Positions 1-10,732 of a stretch of 64,000 bases of DNA are shown one piece after another. This DNA is from Turritopsis dohrnii (lineage: Eukaryota; Cnidaria; Hydrozoa; Anthoathecata; Oceaniidae): positions 248,001 to 312,000 of the forward strand of contig BQMF02000414.1 of assembly GCA_027922465.2 (NCBI GenBank), given 5' to 3'. The notes beneath the pieces are model-generated. The model saw only the letters and a list, made by a program, of their open reading frames with translations, did not search any database and had not been told where the DNA came from. Within the stretch, counting starts at the first letter, position 1; the number at the start of each line of letters is the position of its first letter. The position numbers and the translations under genes were made by a program.

Positions 1-2
1 AT

Positions 3-700
3 CATTCGCAGTTTGTGCCATCACTTGCTTGTGGTGAAATAATAGATAACAGTACTGACACTGCTGATTCAATCGATAAAGAAATACTAATTGAAATGGT
101 AAGTCAATATCCTTGCATTTGGAACTTGAAGTCTCCTGATTACAAAAATATTGAAAAGAAAAAAATGGCTTGGAGATTAATTTTTGAGGCATTTGAGAAG
201 AAGATAAATGGTAAATCTGATAATAATTTTTTATTTACTTTAAACTAAATTTACTTTAAAGCTACAAAACTTCCAGAGTGCAATTATTTTCAGTCACTTG
301 AATTTCTCTCTGATCCAACCGAAAATTTATCTCCTGCAACATCTAATGTTGAAAGCAGCAACGATTATACTCAAGATGAAGTATCTTCTCTGTAGCAGAA
401 ACAACACCAATTTCAACAAAGGAAGCTGTGCTAATATCTACTGATACTAGGAAGCCTTTCGTTGCCAGAAAACGAAAAGAATTGCCTGAAAACAATGAAA
501 TCGATAAGTTATTTATTTCAACGTTAAATGATGTCAAAAAGAAAATAAATGAGTCAAACCAAGACACAGATGATTCAAATTCGCTATTTTGTAGAAGTTT
601 GATAAACACATTGGAAGAACTTACACCTGAGCAAAATATGTTTGCACGAATAAAAATTCAGCAAGTTCTACTTGAGATCAAATTTAACAAAGCAGTATGA
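3..700 (+). CDS. MADF/BESS-type DNA-binding protein of a Harbinger transposon (5' partial, frameshifted)
   Basis: The reading frame is already open at the window edge, so the start is missing. The first exon (to 210) encodes a MADF (Myb/SANT-like) domain: an acidic lead, then LIEMVSQYPCIWN and a WRLIFEAF helix. A donor at 211 (GTAAAT) and an acceptor before 262 join the frame in phase. The second exon is polar and ends in a BESS-like helix (LEELTPEQNMFARIKIQQVL). A stop at 393-395 followed by a continuing shifted frame shows a 1-nt indel near 390. Harbinger elements normally encode a transposase plus a Myb-like partner that helps it bind ends and enter the nucleus; the convergent transposase at 1090-2184 fits that. 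The family call is firm, the partnership is inferred. Confidence 0.7.
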
Positions 701-1089
701 ATTTTTTTATTCGGTAGAAAATTGTGTTTATTTTGACATTATGTTCTTTATCTTTTAAATGGGTTTTATGATAACATGTGTTAGTATTTTGTTTACGACA
801 AGGTGATCAGATTTGATGCAGTTCAAGCCCTATGTAAGTATGAAAAATCTTCACGAGATAAAGACTAAATATATAAATGAATATATGAACCATGCATAGA
901 ACAACTGCAGGGTAGTATTGGTACCTAATGTTATTTTTTAAGGCTGCACCATGTCCATTTGCCATGGTACTGCTCCTTCAACTGAATTAAAATAATCTTT
1001 AAATCTGCTTCTAACATTTTTTGCAATGTTTGTACTATTGTTTGAACCTTGTTTAGAAAGTGATGTCATCCCATTAACATTTTTGTGTT

Positions 1090-2184
1090 CTATTTCCGAG
1101 TACTGCCAGGACAATAATGGTTAAAGTCCACATTCATTAAAAAATTGTGCAAGGCAACACACGCCTGAGTAATATTTTTCACATTTTCAACATGAGCAAT
1201 TATGGGTCGTCGAAAAATTCTGAATCTTGTGGCAAGTATCCCAAATGTGTTTTCAATAATTCTCCTTGCTCTGGAAAGTCTGTAATTAAATATTGTCTCA
1301 GTTATGTCGATAGTGTTATTTTGAGGATAAGGTCTCAACATGTTTTCTTTAAGGGCAAAGCCTTCATCAGCTACAAAGGTGAATGGAAATTTAATGTCCT
1401 CTTTGTATCCCGGAATGGGCCTTGCTGCAGGAAAATTCAGCAGGTTACAGTCTATTGCATTGCCCAATTGGCTACTACTGTAAATTCCACTATCACTTTT
1501 GCGACCTGCCTCCCCAATGTCAACAAGGGTAAATTCATATCGTGTGTTGCATATGGCCAGCAAGACGATACTAAAGAGTTTCTTATAATTAAAGAATAAC
1601 GAGCCAGTACTAGCTGGTGCTTGGATTAGAATATGTTTTCCATCTATAGCACCAATGCAGTTGGGGAAATTCCACAGCTCATTAAATTCTTTAGCAATAT
1701 CGAGCCATTCTTTTTTTGTGTTAGAAACTTTCATATAACCTTTAGCGCATAAGACATTCCATAGAACACTTGTTGTTTCTGGAATAATGCGGCAAACAGT
1801 TGTTGGGCTCACCCGATAACTGGAAGCGATGGTAAACTGGGCGTCTCTTGTAGCCAGGTATCGTAACATGATACAAAGACGTTCTGCTGGTGAAGTTGTA
1901 GGACGTCTTTCAGAAGATTTATAGATCAATGGAGCAATCCAAGATAGCAAAAGTTCAAATTTATCCGGCGACATGGGGAAGTTTCTGAAAAAATATTCAG
2001 CATCGAAGAGACGAAGATCAGATACTAGCATCTGAAATTCCCCTTTTACTTCTCTTTCTTCAAAAATTTTTCTCACCCAAAATCGCTTTTTAAAGCACTT
2101 CCTTCTTTTTCTTTTACGTCGTCGCATAATCATCAGTAAAATAATCTTTTGGTGCAAATACCACAACTTATTAACAGCAGCCAT
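1090..2184 (-). CDS. PIF/Harbinger DDE transposase (HARBI1-like)
   Basis: A 364-residue protein of normal family length with no internal stops. The basic N-terminus (RRRKRKRRK) is followed by a helix-turn-helix around residues 95-130 (ERLCIMLRYLATRD, then RVSPTTVCRI). The DDE nuclease core follows: first Asp in GAIDGKHI, second Asp in the VDIGEAGRKSDSGIY block, Glu in RARRIIENTFGIL. All three metal-binding residues are present, so the enzyme could be active. It cuts and pastes its element, usually at 3-bp TWA targets. It faces the MADF/BESS gene tail to tail, as expected for a two-gene Harbinger. I could not define the terminal repeats because the left end lies outside the window. Confidence 0.92.
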   Translation of the reverse strand: MAAVNKLWYLHQKIILLMIMRRRKRKRRKCFKKRFWVRKIFEEREVKGEFQMLVSDLRLFDAEYFFRNFPMSPDKFELLLSWIAPLIYKSSERRPTTSPAERLCIMLRYLATRDAQFTIASSYRVSPTTVCRIIPETTSVLWNVLCAKGYMKVSNTKKEWLDIAKEFNELWNFPNCIGAIDGKHILIQAPASTGSLFFNYKKLFSIVLLAICNTRYEFTLVDIGEAGRKSDSGIYSSSQLGNAIDCNLLNFPAARPIPGYKEDIKFPFTFVADEGFALKENMLRPYPQNNTIDITETIFNYRLSRARRIIENTFGILATRFRIFRRPIIAHVENVKNITQACVALHNFLMNVDFNHYCPGSTRK

Positions 2185-2235
2185 TTTTCTTGTTTATGTA
2201 TTTTGAAATACGCGCCTTTTGATTTCTATTTGCAG

Positions 2236-3060
2236 CTGTTGGCCGCTCGGAAAATTCTACGTCCGCGCGGGCATTAAGCGCTGAATGGAAATCGGCCTTA
2301 ACCCAGAAAAATGCATTTTCTCCGCTAAGGAAATACCGTTCTGGGGATTCATTATCAACAAGCAAGGCATCAAGCCGGATCCGAAAAAGGTGAAATCCTT
2401 ACCGCTGGCAACCGAGCCTAAATCAAAGGAGGAGATAATCTCATTCCTGAGCATGATACAATCACACGCTTTTTTCATACCGGGACTGAGCGCAAAGACT
2501 GTGCACATGAGAAGACTAACGAAGAAACATGAGCACTTTCACTGGTCTCCTGAATGTCACCAGGAATTCAACGACCTCAAAGAATCGTTTACCAATGATA
2601 TCCTGATGAGACATTTTAATCCGGAACTGAAAACTTTCATATGGGTGGATGCACACCGGACCGGAATTTCAGCCATCCTTACACAAGGCGAGACACCGGA
2701 ACAATGCCATCCAGTCGCAAGTGCAAGCAGATCAACCACATCAGTTGAGCAGCGATACCCCCAGCTTGACCTGGAGGCGTTAGCGGTAGACTTTGGACTT
2801 CGCAGATTCCGAAATTACATTGCAGGTGGCCCAACGGTTCAAATCGTGACCTACCACAAGCCGTTAGTTTCCATATTCGCCAATTCCAGAAAGGGATCCA
2901 TCAGAACCGACCGGATAAAGATGAGATACCAGGACCTAAGAGACCAAGTCGTATGGAGGGAAGGCAAATCGAACCCAGCCGATTACCTGTCAAGACATGC
3001 CATGCCTGTAACCGCTCATCCACCTAATGTTCAGGCTGAAGACAGTATGGTTTCTCCAAT
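2236..3060 (+). pseudogene. Ty3/gypsy pol fragment: end of reverse transcriptase and RNase H
   Basis: The open frame 2285-3208 matches the reverse-transcriptase thumb (EKCIFSAKEIPFWGFIINK) and the RNase H-like domain (FIWVDAHRTGISAIL, then an EQRYPQLDLEALA helix) of Ty3/gypsy polyproteins. The catalytic palm of the reverse transcriptase, the protease and gag are absent, so the copy is 5'-truncated. An in-frame TGA sits just before 2285, and the frame shifts to the integrase frame at about 3050. It is notably more GC-rich than its surroundings. A dead copy. Confidence 0.85.
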
Positions 3061-4081
3061 TCTTACCATACACAGAGGCCATCTCCATGCAACGCATTAT
3101 CGAAGAAACCAACAAGGACGAAACCCTGATCGCACTGAAGGATTCCATCCACAAGGGACATTTCGATCGAGCCAACAAATCTCTTGCCCCTTATCACCAC
3201 ATGTTTGAGGAACTTTCAATCTCTGATGAAGGATTTGTTCTACGTGGAGACCGCATCATACTTCCACAAAGCCTATGGTCGCTAGCCACACAGAAGGCAC
3301 ACCAAGGAGGTCACCCAGGTACCGACAGCATGAAGAGGAGAATCCGATCCCACTTCTGGTTCCCCACGCTTAACCAACAGGTCGAAGAACTGGTCAACAA
3401 CTGCCAAACCTGTCAACTTTTCACGAAGAAGACAACGAAGGAGCCCGTTGCACCTCAGACACTACCGAATGGACCCTGGGAAGAAGTATTTCTAGACCTT
3501 TTTGGTCCAATGCCGGACAGTAAACATGTCTTAGTTGCCCTTGACAACTACTCGCGCTCCCCAGCCGCCAAAATCGTTCGTTCAACATCAGCTAAGTCAG
3601 TCCTCAAAGCACTTGACGGAATCTACACTGACTTTGGGACACCCGAACGTCATCGTACAGACAACGGTACCCCATTCAACTCCAAGGAGTTTGCATCCTT
3701 TTCCAAGCGCCACAACATTCAGCATGACACTGCATACCCTTACCATCCGCAAGGCAACCCAGCAGAGACTTTCATGAAACCGCTTGGGAAAGCAATGGAA
3801 GCGGCTTTCCACGAGAAACGTGACCACGATGAAGCCCTTAACGAACTGTTGTCGTCTTACCGAGCAACACCGCACAAGTCATCGAAACTTGCCCCTGGTG
3901 GTGTTATGTTCCACAATGGGTATTGCAAGGAGTTTCCATGAAACCGGTACGATGACAACGAACGACAAGTAGCTGTGCAGCACGACCAGCAACAACGTAT
4001 GGTGAGAAAGCAGACCATGAACGAATCGGTCAAACGTAAACCAACCGACGTGACACGGGGTGACCTTGTCCTCGTAATCAA
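3027..4081 (+). pseudogene. Ty3/gypsy integrase, zinc-binding and catalytic domains
   Basis: The frame 3027-3941 carries the H2C2 zinc-binding module (HQGGHPGTDSMKRR, then NNCQTCQ) and the DDE integrase core: first Asp in FLDLFGPMP, second in RTDNGTP, Glu in GNPAETF. A shift near 3941 moves the C-terminal part to another frame that runs on to 4081, where coding is cut by the 2.6-kb inverted-repeat element. Integrase C-terminal sequence resumes at 6676. Integrase inserts retroelement cDNA into host DNA. The catalytic triad is intact but the gene is broken. Confidence 0.88.
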
Positions 4082-4365
4082 TAGTGGGGGGAAAACCTGT
4101 AACAATCGTGCAAATTGTGATACCAGCATAAAACTTGGCACAAAGATAGATAATGAGTAAAAGATAAAAAATCAATTGGGACCCTAACCCAAAATGGTCC
4201 CAAACCCCTTTAATTGATGACGTCATCAAAAAATGACAAAAAGTTTTTTTTCTCTTAAAACATGGATTGTCATATACCAATCAAAAGCTTATGAAGTCCT
4301 GATCAAACTTTTGTATTGGGTCAAGTTCCAAAAATGAACCAGTAAAGAAATGCGGGTGTTTTAAA
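4082..4365. repeat. Left terminal inverted repeat of the 2.6-kb element
   Basis: It is the inverted partner of about 6375-6675, sharing for example GCAAATTGTGATACCAGC and TTGATGACGTCATCAAAAAA. About 10 bases near the outer end are missing relative to the right copy. The palindromic TGACGTCA is a CRE-like site that could act as a promoter element (inference). Confidence 0.85.
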
Positions 4366-4732
4366 ATGTTTTATTAAAGGGGTCTATGAGAAATAATAAA
4401 ATGTATTTATGAAAATTTAATTCTAACAATAGATAAAGATAATAAATAAAAGATACAAATATACTCAAAAGTTTTTACTATGTAATAAATACTTTAAAAT
4501 GCCTTCCAAAGAATCTGTCGAAAATATCTGTTATTCATAAACATTACCCCCTGAAAGCTAAGAAAAGTTTATTTCATTGGGTTTTTGTATTAAAAAGAAT
4601 AACTTTATATTTATTGTACACGTCTTTTCATATTAAATGATGTAATCTTGCGTTTTTTACGAGAAAGAACCGGTGAAAATGGAAATTTAGATGTTAACTA
4701 TTATAATTATCAAATAAATAAGTAAAGAAAAT

Positions 4733-6180
4733 TTAAGGTTGGTTAGTGCAATCTCCAGAGCATTTACAGAGTTCGGTACATTTAAGATTATGTCGTTTAC
4801 ATTTACAACGCGTACATTCGCCTTTGTAGCCACACTTGATAAGTTCACGACATGACTTTGCTGCGTCAGGTAGCGTCATCTAAAGTGGAGAAATTGTTTC
4901 TTCTGCTGCACGCCATCCCCAATCGTTAAGGTCAAACACTAGCTGTCTTTGCAACGACCTCCGCCAGATCAACCTAAATTAATTAAAATTGTATTGTAAA
5001 AAATTGTAGTAGAGGAATAGTTGGTTAAGAGAAAACAGTGAATTCTTACCCTCCTTGACAAGTTGCCCGTTTTACATGCTGTATTAATGCATCACGTGTC
5101 GGTGGAAGGTTGTCACTCGTACGATTCTTCTTTGTGAAGAGGGATCTTCGGCATTCATTGACAGATTCAAGGCCACAACCTCGATCGTAAAACAACACAA
5201 CGTATCTTTCAATCGTTTTGATATCTTGCTCCGCTAATTCTTCAGGTCTTTCAGGGTCGGCCAGTCTGAAAGTTGGTAAACGTTTCGTTAGTTAAACAAA
5301 TATACGACAAAGACCGACACATTTTTGTAGAATTTAGACTCAATTTTTTTAAATACAAAATACAAACCTTGTAAATGTATCCCCTACGGGTGGATATGAC
5401 TTCAACACGTTCCATGTTATCTTCTTGCCTCGTCCGTGGAATGTTGATACGGTATCGCATCCTGTTAATGCAAACCAAACAAGTAAAGCTTGGCACATCT
5501 TCTTCCGGAGGTTCGCTGCATAAACATGAATTGGAAACCACCGTAGATGAATGCCATTGCCAAATTCAGTCCACAACTCCGCCACGTTAAGTTGATCAAA
5601 TAAGCCAATCGCAATCACCACCACATCTGTGTCAACTGTTTTTATTGATATCTTCTGATGACCAGCATCTGATATGTTCTTTACGTGCAGAAACATTCTA
5701 GTGTCTGCTTTCTCGTGGTTACATAGAGAAAGATCAGTTGTATCAAGAGTGGCTGAAGAGATGACGTTTTCTCCATTTGTAGAAACAACAACTTTGCTGT
5801 CACTTCTTTCGGATGTTATTTTCTCTGCAAGGAAAGTGAACAGTTGATCTTTGTTAGTACTTTCTTTCAAGAACTTTCCCCAATCGCGTACAACTGGAGT
5901 ATCTTCCTTGATTGAAACTTTGAAACTGCTTCCCCGTCGATCTCGTGTATCTCCTTTTAAACTTGTGTCAAAATATCGATCAAAAACTACATCGACACGC
6001 GTGACAGATTCTTCCTTCAGAGGTTTCAGCACTGATCCTGTGAACTCATTTGCATATTCACCGAAGGTTTTTGAGAGATTTGGTTTCAAGCTTTGTACAG
6101 TTGCAGCTCCTTCGATGACTTTGGATTGCGCTATACTGTGGAGGAGTCAATGTAACTTGGCCGTATTCTTCGAGACATGA
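4733..6180 (-). pseudogene. Transposon gene: FEN/PIN-like domain protein with C-terminal tesmin-type CXC motif
   Basis: Three exons join in phase: about 6130-5368, 5265-5050 and 4973-4733, with GT/AG at each border. Exon 1 has the hallmarks of a family common in invertebrate genomes: NHEKADTRMFLHV, VDTDVVVIAI and ALTGCDTVSTF. These recall the acidic clusters of FEN1/XPG nucleases (EAEA, D-x-D, GCDY); that link is my inference. Exon 3 ends in a Cys-rich CXC block (RCKCKRHNLKCTELCKCSGDC) like the tesmin/TSO1 DNA-binding fold. Lesions: a TAG at 4880-4882 just before the CXC part, and a frame change near 6115. Its position inside long TIRs suggests it is the element's transposase or an accessory nuclease; neither is proven. 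Confidence 0.65.
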
Positions 6181-6374
6181 TAAAAAATCTGCATTGTTGA
6201 TCTTGCGAATTTTCCTGTATTCGGAAATTGCCGTGCAGAGTTATGGTTTTCATGCTGAAAAAATTCCTCGACTGGCAAGCAACGCATAATGAAGGGCAAA
6301 GATTCGAATTACATGAGTTAAACTGTATATATTAAGCAAATGATAATATTCACACCACTGTTCTTAAAACAATA

Positions 6375-6675
6375 GTTTTACAAAAACACTCATATTCCCT
6401 TACTGGTTCATTTTTGGAACTTGACCCAATACAAAAGTTTGATCAGGGCTTGATAAGCTTTCGATTGGTATATAACAATCCATGTTTTGAGAAAAAAAAA
6501 TTCTTTTTTGTCATTTTTTGATGACGTCATCAATTAAAGGGGTCTGGGGCCATTTTGGGTTGGGGTCCCAATCGATTTTTGATCTTTCACTCATTATCTA
6601 CCTTTGTGCCAAGTTTTATGCTGGTATCACAATTTGCACGATTTTGCTGATATAAGCCACTTTTTCCCCTCACTA
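6375..6675. repeat. Right terminal inverted repeat of the 2.6-kb element
   Basis: It is the inverted partner of 4082-4365, and it ends in CACTA next to the CAA target copy. It lies upstream of the minus-strand gene, so it probably contains that gene's promoter (inference). Confidence 0.85.
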
Positions 6676-7210
6676 CAACAGCACGAGATCAACCAAGTTC
6701 GAACCGATATACCACCAAGCACCGTTCGTAGTGTGTGAAGTAAGCAAACGAGGAGTGGTACTCAAACACACTTCCGACACAAGGATGATATCAAACCATA
6801 CCGCGCCAAAGCCAAGCAAGGACTTGAAACCCTACCTCCACCACGTACCAAGGAAGTGACGACATGGGTGTTCGGAAAGGTGACGGATGGAGAGGACAGC
6901 GAAAGCAACACTACCATCGCCGAACGGAGATTGTAATCAGAAACCGATACCGACAGTGATGCAACCATCCCGTAGGAGGCTGACGATGAAAACCCAGAAG
7001 ACAACCAAACCAAGAGATGTCAACGCCAAAGACATCTTCCAAAGTACCTGCAACAATACGAACTATCGTAAAAGAAAGGGAGTGATGTTGTATCCGTATT
7101 CCCGAAGCGGATCACGAACCCGTTTCACGAACCCGAAAGAGCAGGCGCCATAATGGTAGCTGAAACTGCGGTGCGGGACTCTTATTGTTTACACAGAAGA
7201 GAACGGAGCT
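6676..7210 (+). pseudogene. Ty3/gypsy integrase C-terminus and 3' end, beyond the nested insertion
   Basis: Right after the inverted-repeat element, one frame encodes the typical gypsy integrase tail (KFEPIYHQAPFVV, then SKRGVVLKHTS) and stops at 6857-6859. The remaining GC-richer sequence to about 7200 has no clear function. The 3-bp CAA at 6676-6678 repeats the CAA at 4079-4081, the likely target duplication of the inserted element. No LTR or polypurine tract could be defined. Confidence 0.7.
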
Positions 7211-7227
7211 CAATCTGAAACTAGAAT

Positions 7228-7790
7228 TTACTGTCTTCTTTTCTGTGTTCGTCCTGGCCTTTTACATATAGCTTCTTTTAAGTGATCAAAATTTGAATGC
7301 GTAAACATGTCTTTTGCATTACCATGTTTCTCAACAACCTGCCACTTCTTGAACTCCAAATATAAAGATGCTAATCTCCTTATTTCTATTCTTACTGTTC
7401 TACGAACTTGTACTTTCTTATCATGTTTTCTCCGCACACGTCTATAAAAAACACTTCCAACTTGTTTGATTACTTGTCCTTTCACATACGCCCACATACG
7501 CCCAACCTTGTTATCTCGAAGTTTGCATAATATATTAACTTTAAAGTCATCATCTAATTGTGAATCCAATGGTGTTTCCAGCAGCTGTATTGGCATATTA
7601 ATAGCTTTTTTAAAATGCTTTTTTTGACATTTTTTTAACATGTCGATAGAATGCCCTGGATCCAATGAATGATTTGCAATTTCCACAACATATTAACTTC
7701 CGATACACCTTCCCCATCTTCTCTCTCTGATGTTTTGGATTGTCTAAACCTGCTTGGTTTTGATTATACCTAAAGATGCACAAATATGAA
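7228..7790 (-). pseudogene. Zinc-finger N-terminal remnant, family of tyrosine-recombinase-associated proteins
   Basis: Two overlapping frames with one shift near 7630 give a C2HC finger (CCGNCKSFIGSRAFYRH, then a KKC) followed by a basic helical region (LRDNKVGRMWAYV, RTVRIEIRRLASLYLEF). This order (one finger ending in RHVKKC, then RxLRxLxxL helices) is typical of the N-terminal half of Crypton-like proteins in fish and cnidarians, whose C-terminal half is a tyrosine recombinase. No recombinase core follows here, so it is truncated. The match is from memory of the family, hence moderate confidence. Confidence 0.45.
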
Positions 7791-8094
7791 AAACAAAAGC
7801 AGAACATAAGCAGCACGTACTGGATAATAAAACCGACAAGATAAAAAGAGACAATGATGGAATGTGTAATCTTGTGTGTGCAAGACAAAAACTTCCAAAA
7901 AATAGCACTCAAAGATTAATGGACTGTTCTTTAAAAGACTTTTATTCATAGTTCAATACAAACACATGTTTTATTAAAACTCACTTGTATATCCCTTCTG
8001 ACTTTAACTTGTGAAGTTCTTGCAACTTTTTTTTCTTCTTCAATGTGCTAATTTGCTTAACAGATTTTTCATGTTTATGAACTGTCATGACTAG

Positions 8095-9883
8095 CCACCA
8101 AGGCGGCGGCGCTCGCCACCCATGTTCAGTAAGCGTTCTGTCGCAGAATTTCACTTGTTAAAAAGTTTTTTACAGGCATTAATTTGTTATTACATTCAGA
8201 AGATTAAAAACAGAAACAAATAGCAATATGGCTCAGAATTCATATTTGTACGCAGAAGTAACTTTAATGTAAAAAAAAATAGCAATATATAACACAGAAC
8301 TGTTTACCCAGACATACAAAACCAAACATTACAAAATGTTAATTCAAAACAAATTGATACCTTTCAACTTTTTCTTTCGTTCCAAAGTTACTTCTGGACT
8401 GGAATCACTGGAATTAATGAATTTTGAAATTATATATAGTCTGTTCTTCCCAAAACCATCAACATCATGAATAAAAACCATGAGTTTCATTTCTTTATAT
8501 CTGTTTTTTATTATTGCCTAAAAGTAAAAATATTTCAATTGTAAATACCGAAATAAAAAGAAACAAAGAACTAGAAGGAAATTCAAGTGCGCATTTATCC
8601 TAAAAACAATAACTAAAAACACAAATTTACCCAGAAGATAAAAAGTAACAAATAAAAACATAATGCCAAACTTATACACCAAGGCATAGTACCTAACCTG
8701 ACCTAATAAAGGAAAATATTTCAGTTGAAGAACAGCTAAAATAATCACATTCATTGCAACCATATTGAAGCAAACAAAAACAAAAGACATAAAGTTGGCT
8801 GGAAGACAGGCTGATAGACAAAGTACCAAGCATCTTAAATTGTACAGGAAAATCTAATAAAAGGCAGACATGGTTGACGTTCCCCCCATTTCCACAGACA
8901 TGAGAACAATTTTTAATTGATTTGTAAATAAATTAATTACAGCGCGTTACCAAAACAAATTTCGTTCGTTCCGCGTTCCTTTTCATCCAGCATCCAGTTT
9001 TCATCCAGCGAAGATACATACTAAATGATAGAATTATTTTGACTCATATATCTTTTCAAAACTCAATTAATTAATCTTTCAAAACTAAATTAAAATGAAA
9101 ACCATTCGTTACTGTGTAAAGGAACATCATTTTTTTTCTGGATTTCTTCACTGCACTTTGTTCTGTATAGCCATAACTAAAACGTAAACAAACATTTAAA
9201 TACATACATAACTTGCCTGTTCTTTTATTAATCTAAAATAGAATAATAGCAGTAAACGTTTTATAATAATACCTTCACGTACAGACCTGTTGTTCGTTCG
9301 TCAAACGATTAATGAAAATTGATTTTTTCTGCATTTCTTCACTGCACTTTCTTCTATATAGCCACATCTGATAACTAAAACAAAGTAAACGAAAACTAAA
9401 GCAAAGTAAAACGTTGAAACATGTGCTGGATGTATACTCGTTATTTGTTGTTCGTTTTTGTTTTCCACATAAAAAACATTTCAGTATGATTTTACATAAT
9501 ACATACATAAATAATACGTCAATACATTTACTTACGTTCTTTTATTAATCTAAAATAGAAACACAACAAAAGAAAAGCAAAAAGTTAAACAATAAACGTT
9601 TTATAATAATGCCTTTGTACAGACCTGTTCGTTCGTCAAACGATTAAATGAAAATGGATTTCTTATCAACGAACATTGTCGCTATAGTTTTTCCGATTTC
9701 GGCAACCAATGAAAACGGCGAAAAGACGATCACGTGTCAAAACAAATGATCGTTGGATTGCAGTGGAAGAGTTTCTTCACTGGCCGGACTGGTGCTATAT
9801 GACCACGATTAAGAAGATTTTGACCATTAAAAAAACAAAAACAAAACACTCTCTAAAATAAAAGTGGTATGCATGATTGCGAA
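8095..9883 (-). repeat. Dispersed Helitron-like repeat, left copy
   Basis: Over most of its length it matches 33520-35625 (for example GCTCGCCACCCATGTTCAG at the start, and CTCTAAAATAAAAGTGGTAT near the end). It ends in the family motif GCGAATTAGTATA. Internal segments near 9120-9310 and 9320-9650 are themselves repeated. No protein of recognisable function is encoded. The minus orientation is assigned from better preserved copies whose 3' end is a hairpin followed by CTAG. Confidence 0.65.
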
Positions 9884-9985
9884 TTAGTATAAGTAGATAT
9901 GTCTTGATAGTTTTCCACCACCTTGAAGTTGATCTGGTTTTTTATAATTTCTTCTTCGGATATACTTTTTCTTTCTTTTTTTATC
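9884..9985 (-). CDS. Last exon of the SET-kinase gene: basic C-terminus
   Basis: An acceptor (ATTTTAG) at 9986-9987 opens a phase-0 exon of 33 codons rich in Lys/Arg (DKKRKKKYIRRRNYKK, then PDQLQGGGKL), ending at a TAA (9884-9886). The stop codon and last few residues lie in the edge of the Helitron-like repeat. It fits in phase to the exon at 10733-10801. The basic tail may be a nuclear localisation signal (inference). Confidence 0.5.
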   Translation of the reverse strand, partial: DKKRKKKYIRRRNYKKPDQLQGGGKLSRHIYLY

Positions 9986-10732
9986 CTAAAATAACCAAAA
10001 GATAGAACATAAGCTGTGCAGGGAAGGACAAATAAATGGTCAAAATAATTTATTCCGTCGTCAGCAACTTCTGTTTGAAAGTGTATAAATTGTCTCAGTT
10101 ATACCAATTGTCAGTGTGTCCATGAGCAGTAGTTGCGTGATAGCAGTTAATAACACTAAAAGTAGTAATAAAATGTAGTCTCTCTCTCAGGAAAAATTCC
10201 ACCCGATGTCCCATAATAACAACTTTAATATCAAAAATTTTCATTGCCATAGTCAGTACACTTTTTTAAGTATAAACTATTTAACATATCTTTTAACATA
10301 ATGTGCAAAGCAAATACTTTCATAATGCAACATTATATTAAATGTTAATGAGTTTGATAAGTTTGAGCATTGTGTATAGAAGTTATCATCACCTGGCTAT
10401 TTGTCTAAAGTCTTTTTAGGTTTTTTAAACCATTTTAGATTACTTAGACCTACTTAAAACCATAATGTTAAAGAAAAGCTAATGATTTTGCACATTTCAA
10501 CAATATTTCATTCCAATAATAAAGTGTCTTTAGTACATCAAAATAATGTACAAAGTTATCTATTCAGAGAAAAGATAATTTTTATTACTAGATGTCTGGC
10601 TGAGTAGATAAAACATAACAGTTTTATCAGACTTCTTAATTACCTTCCAAAATTCTTTGTTCATAGGGAAATAAATATAAGTTTGTACAATATCCAACAT
10701 GCATTAAAATAGAGCATTATACAGTCCATTAC

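Larger units (their letters stand above)
1..2235. mobile_element. PIF/Harbinger DNA transposon (left end outside window)
   Basis: The convergent MADF/BESS gene and DDE transposase define the element. The stretch 701-1089 between them holds no other gene. The right boundary is set only by the start of Ty3/gypsy-like sequence near 2240; no matching terminal inverted repeat could be paired within the window. Confidence 0.6.
4082..6675. mobile_element. 2.6-kb TIR DNA transposon inserted in the gypsy integrase
   Basis: About 270-280 bp at each end are inverted copies (4082 to about 4365, and about 6375 to 6675). The outermost bases are TAGTGGGGGGAAAA on the left and TTTTCCCCTCACTA on the right. 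The element is flanked by CAA on both sides (4079-4081, 6676-6678), giving a 3-bp target duplication. It carries one spliced gene on the minus strand. The long TIR and 3-bp duplication do not let me name the superfamily safely; CMC/EnSpm-like is possible. Confidence 0.8.

Noticed and set aside
1147..1599. 150-residue plus-strand ORF
   Set aside because: Antisense to the Harbinger transposase.
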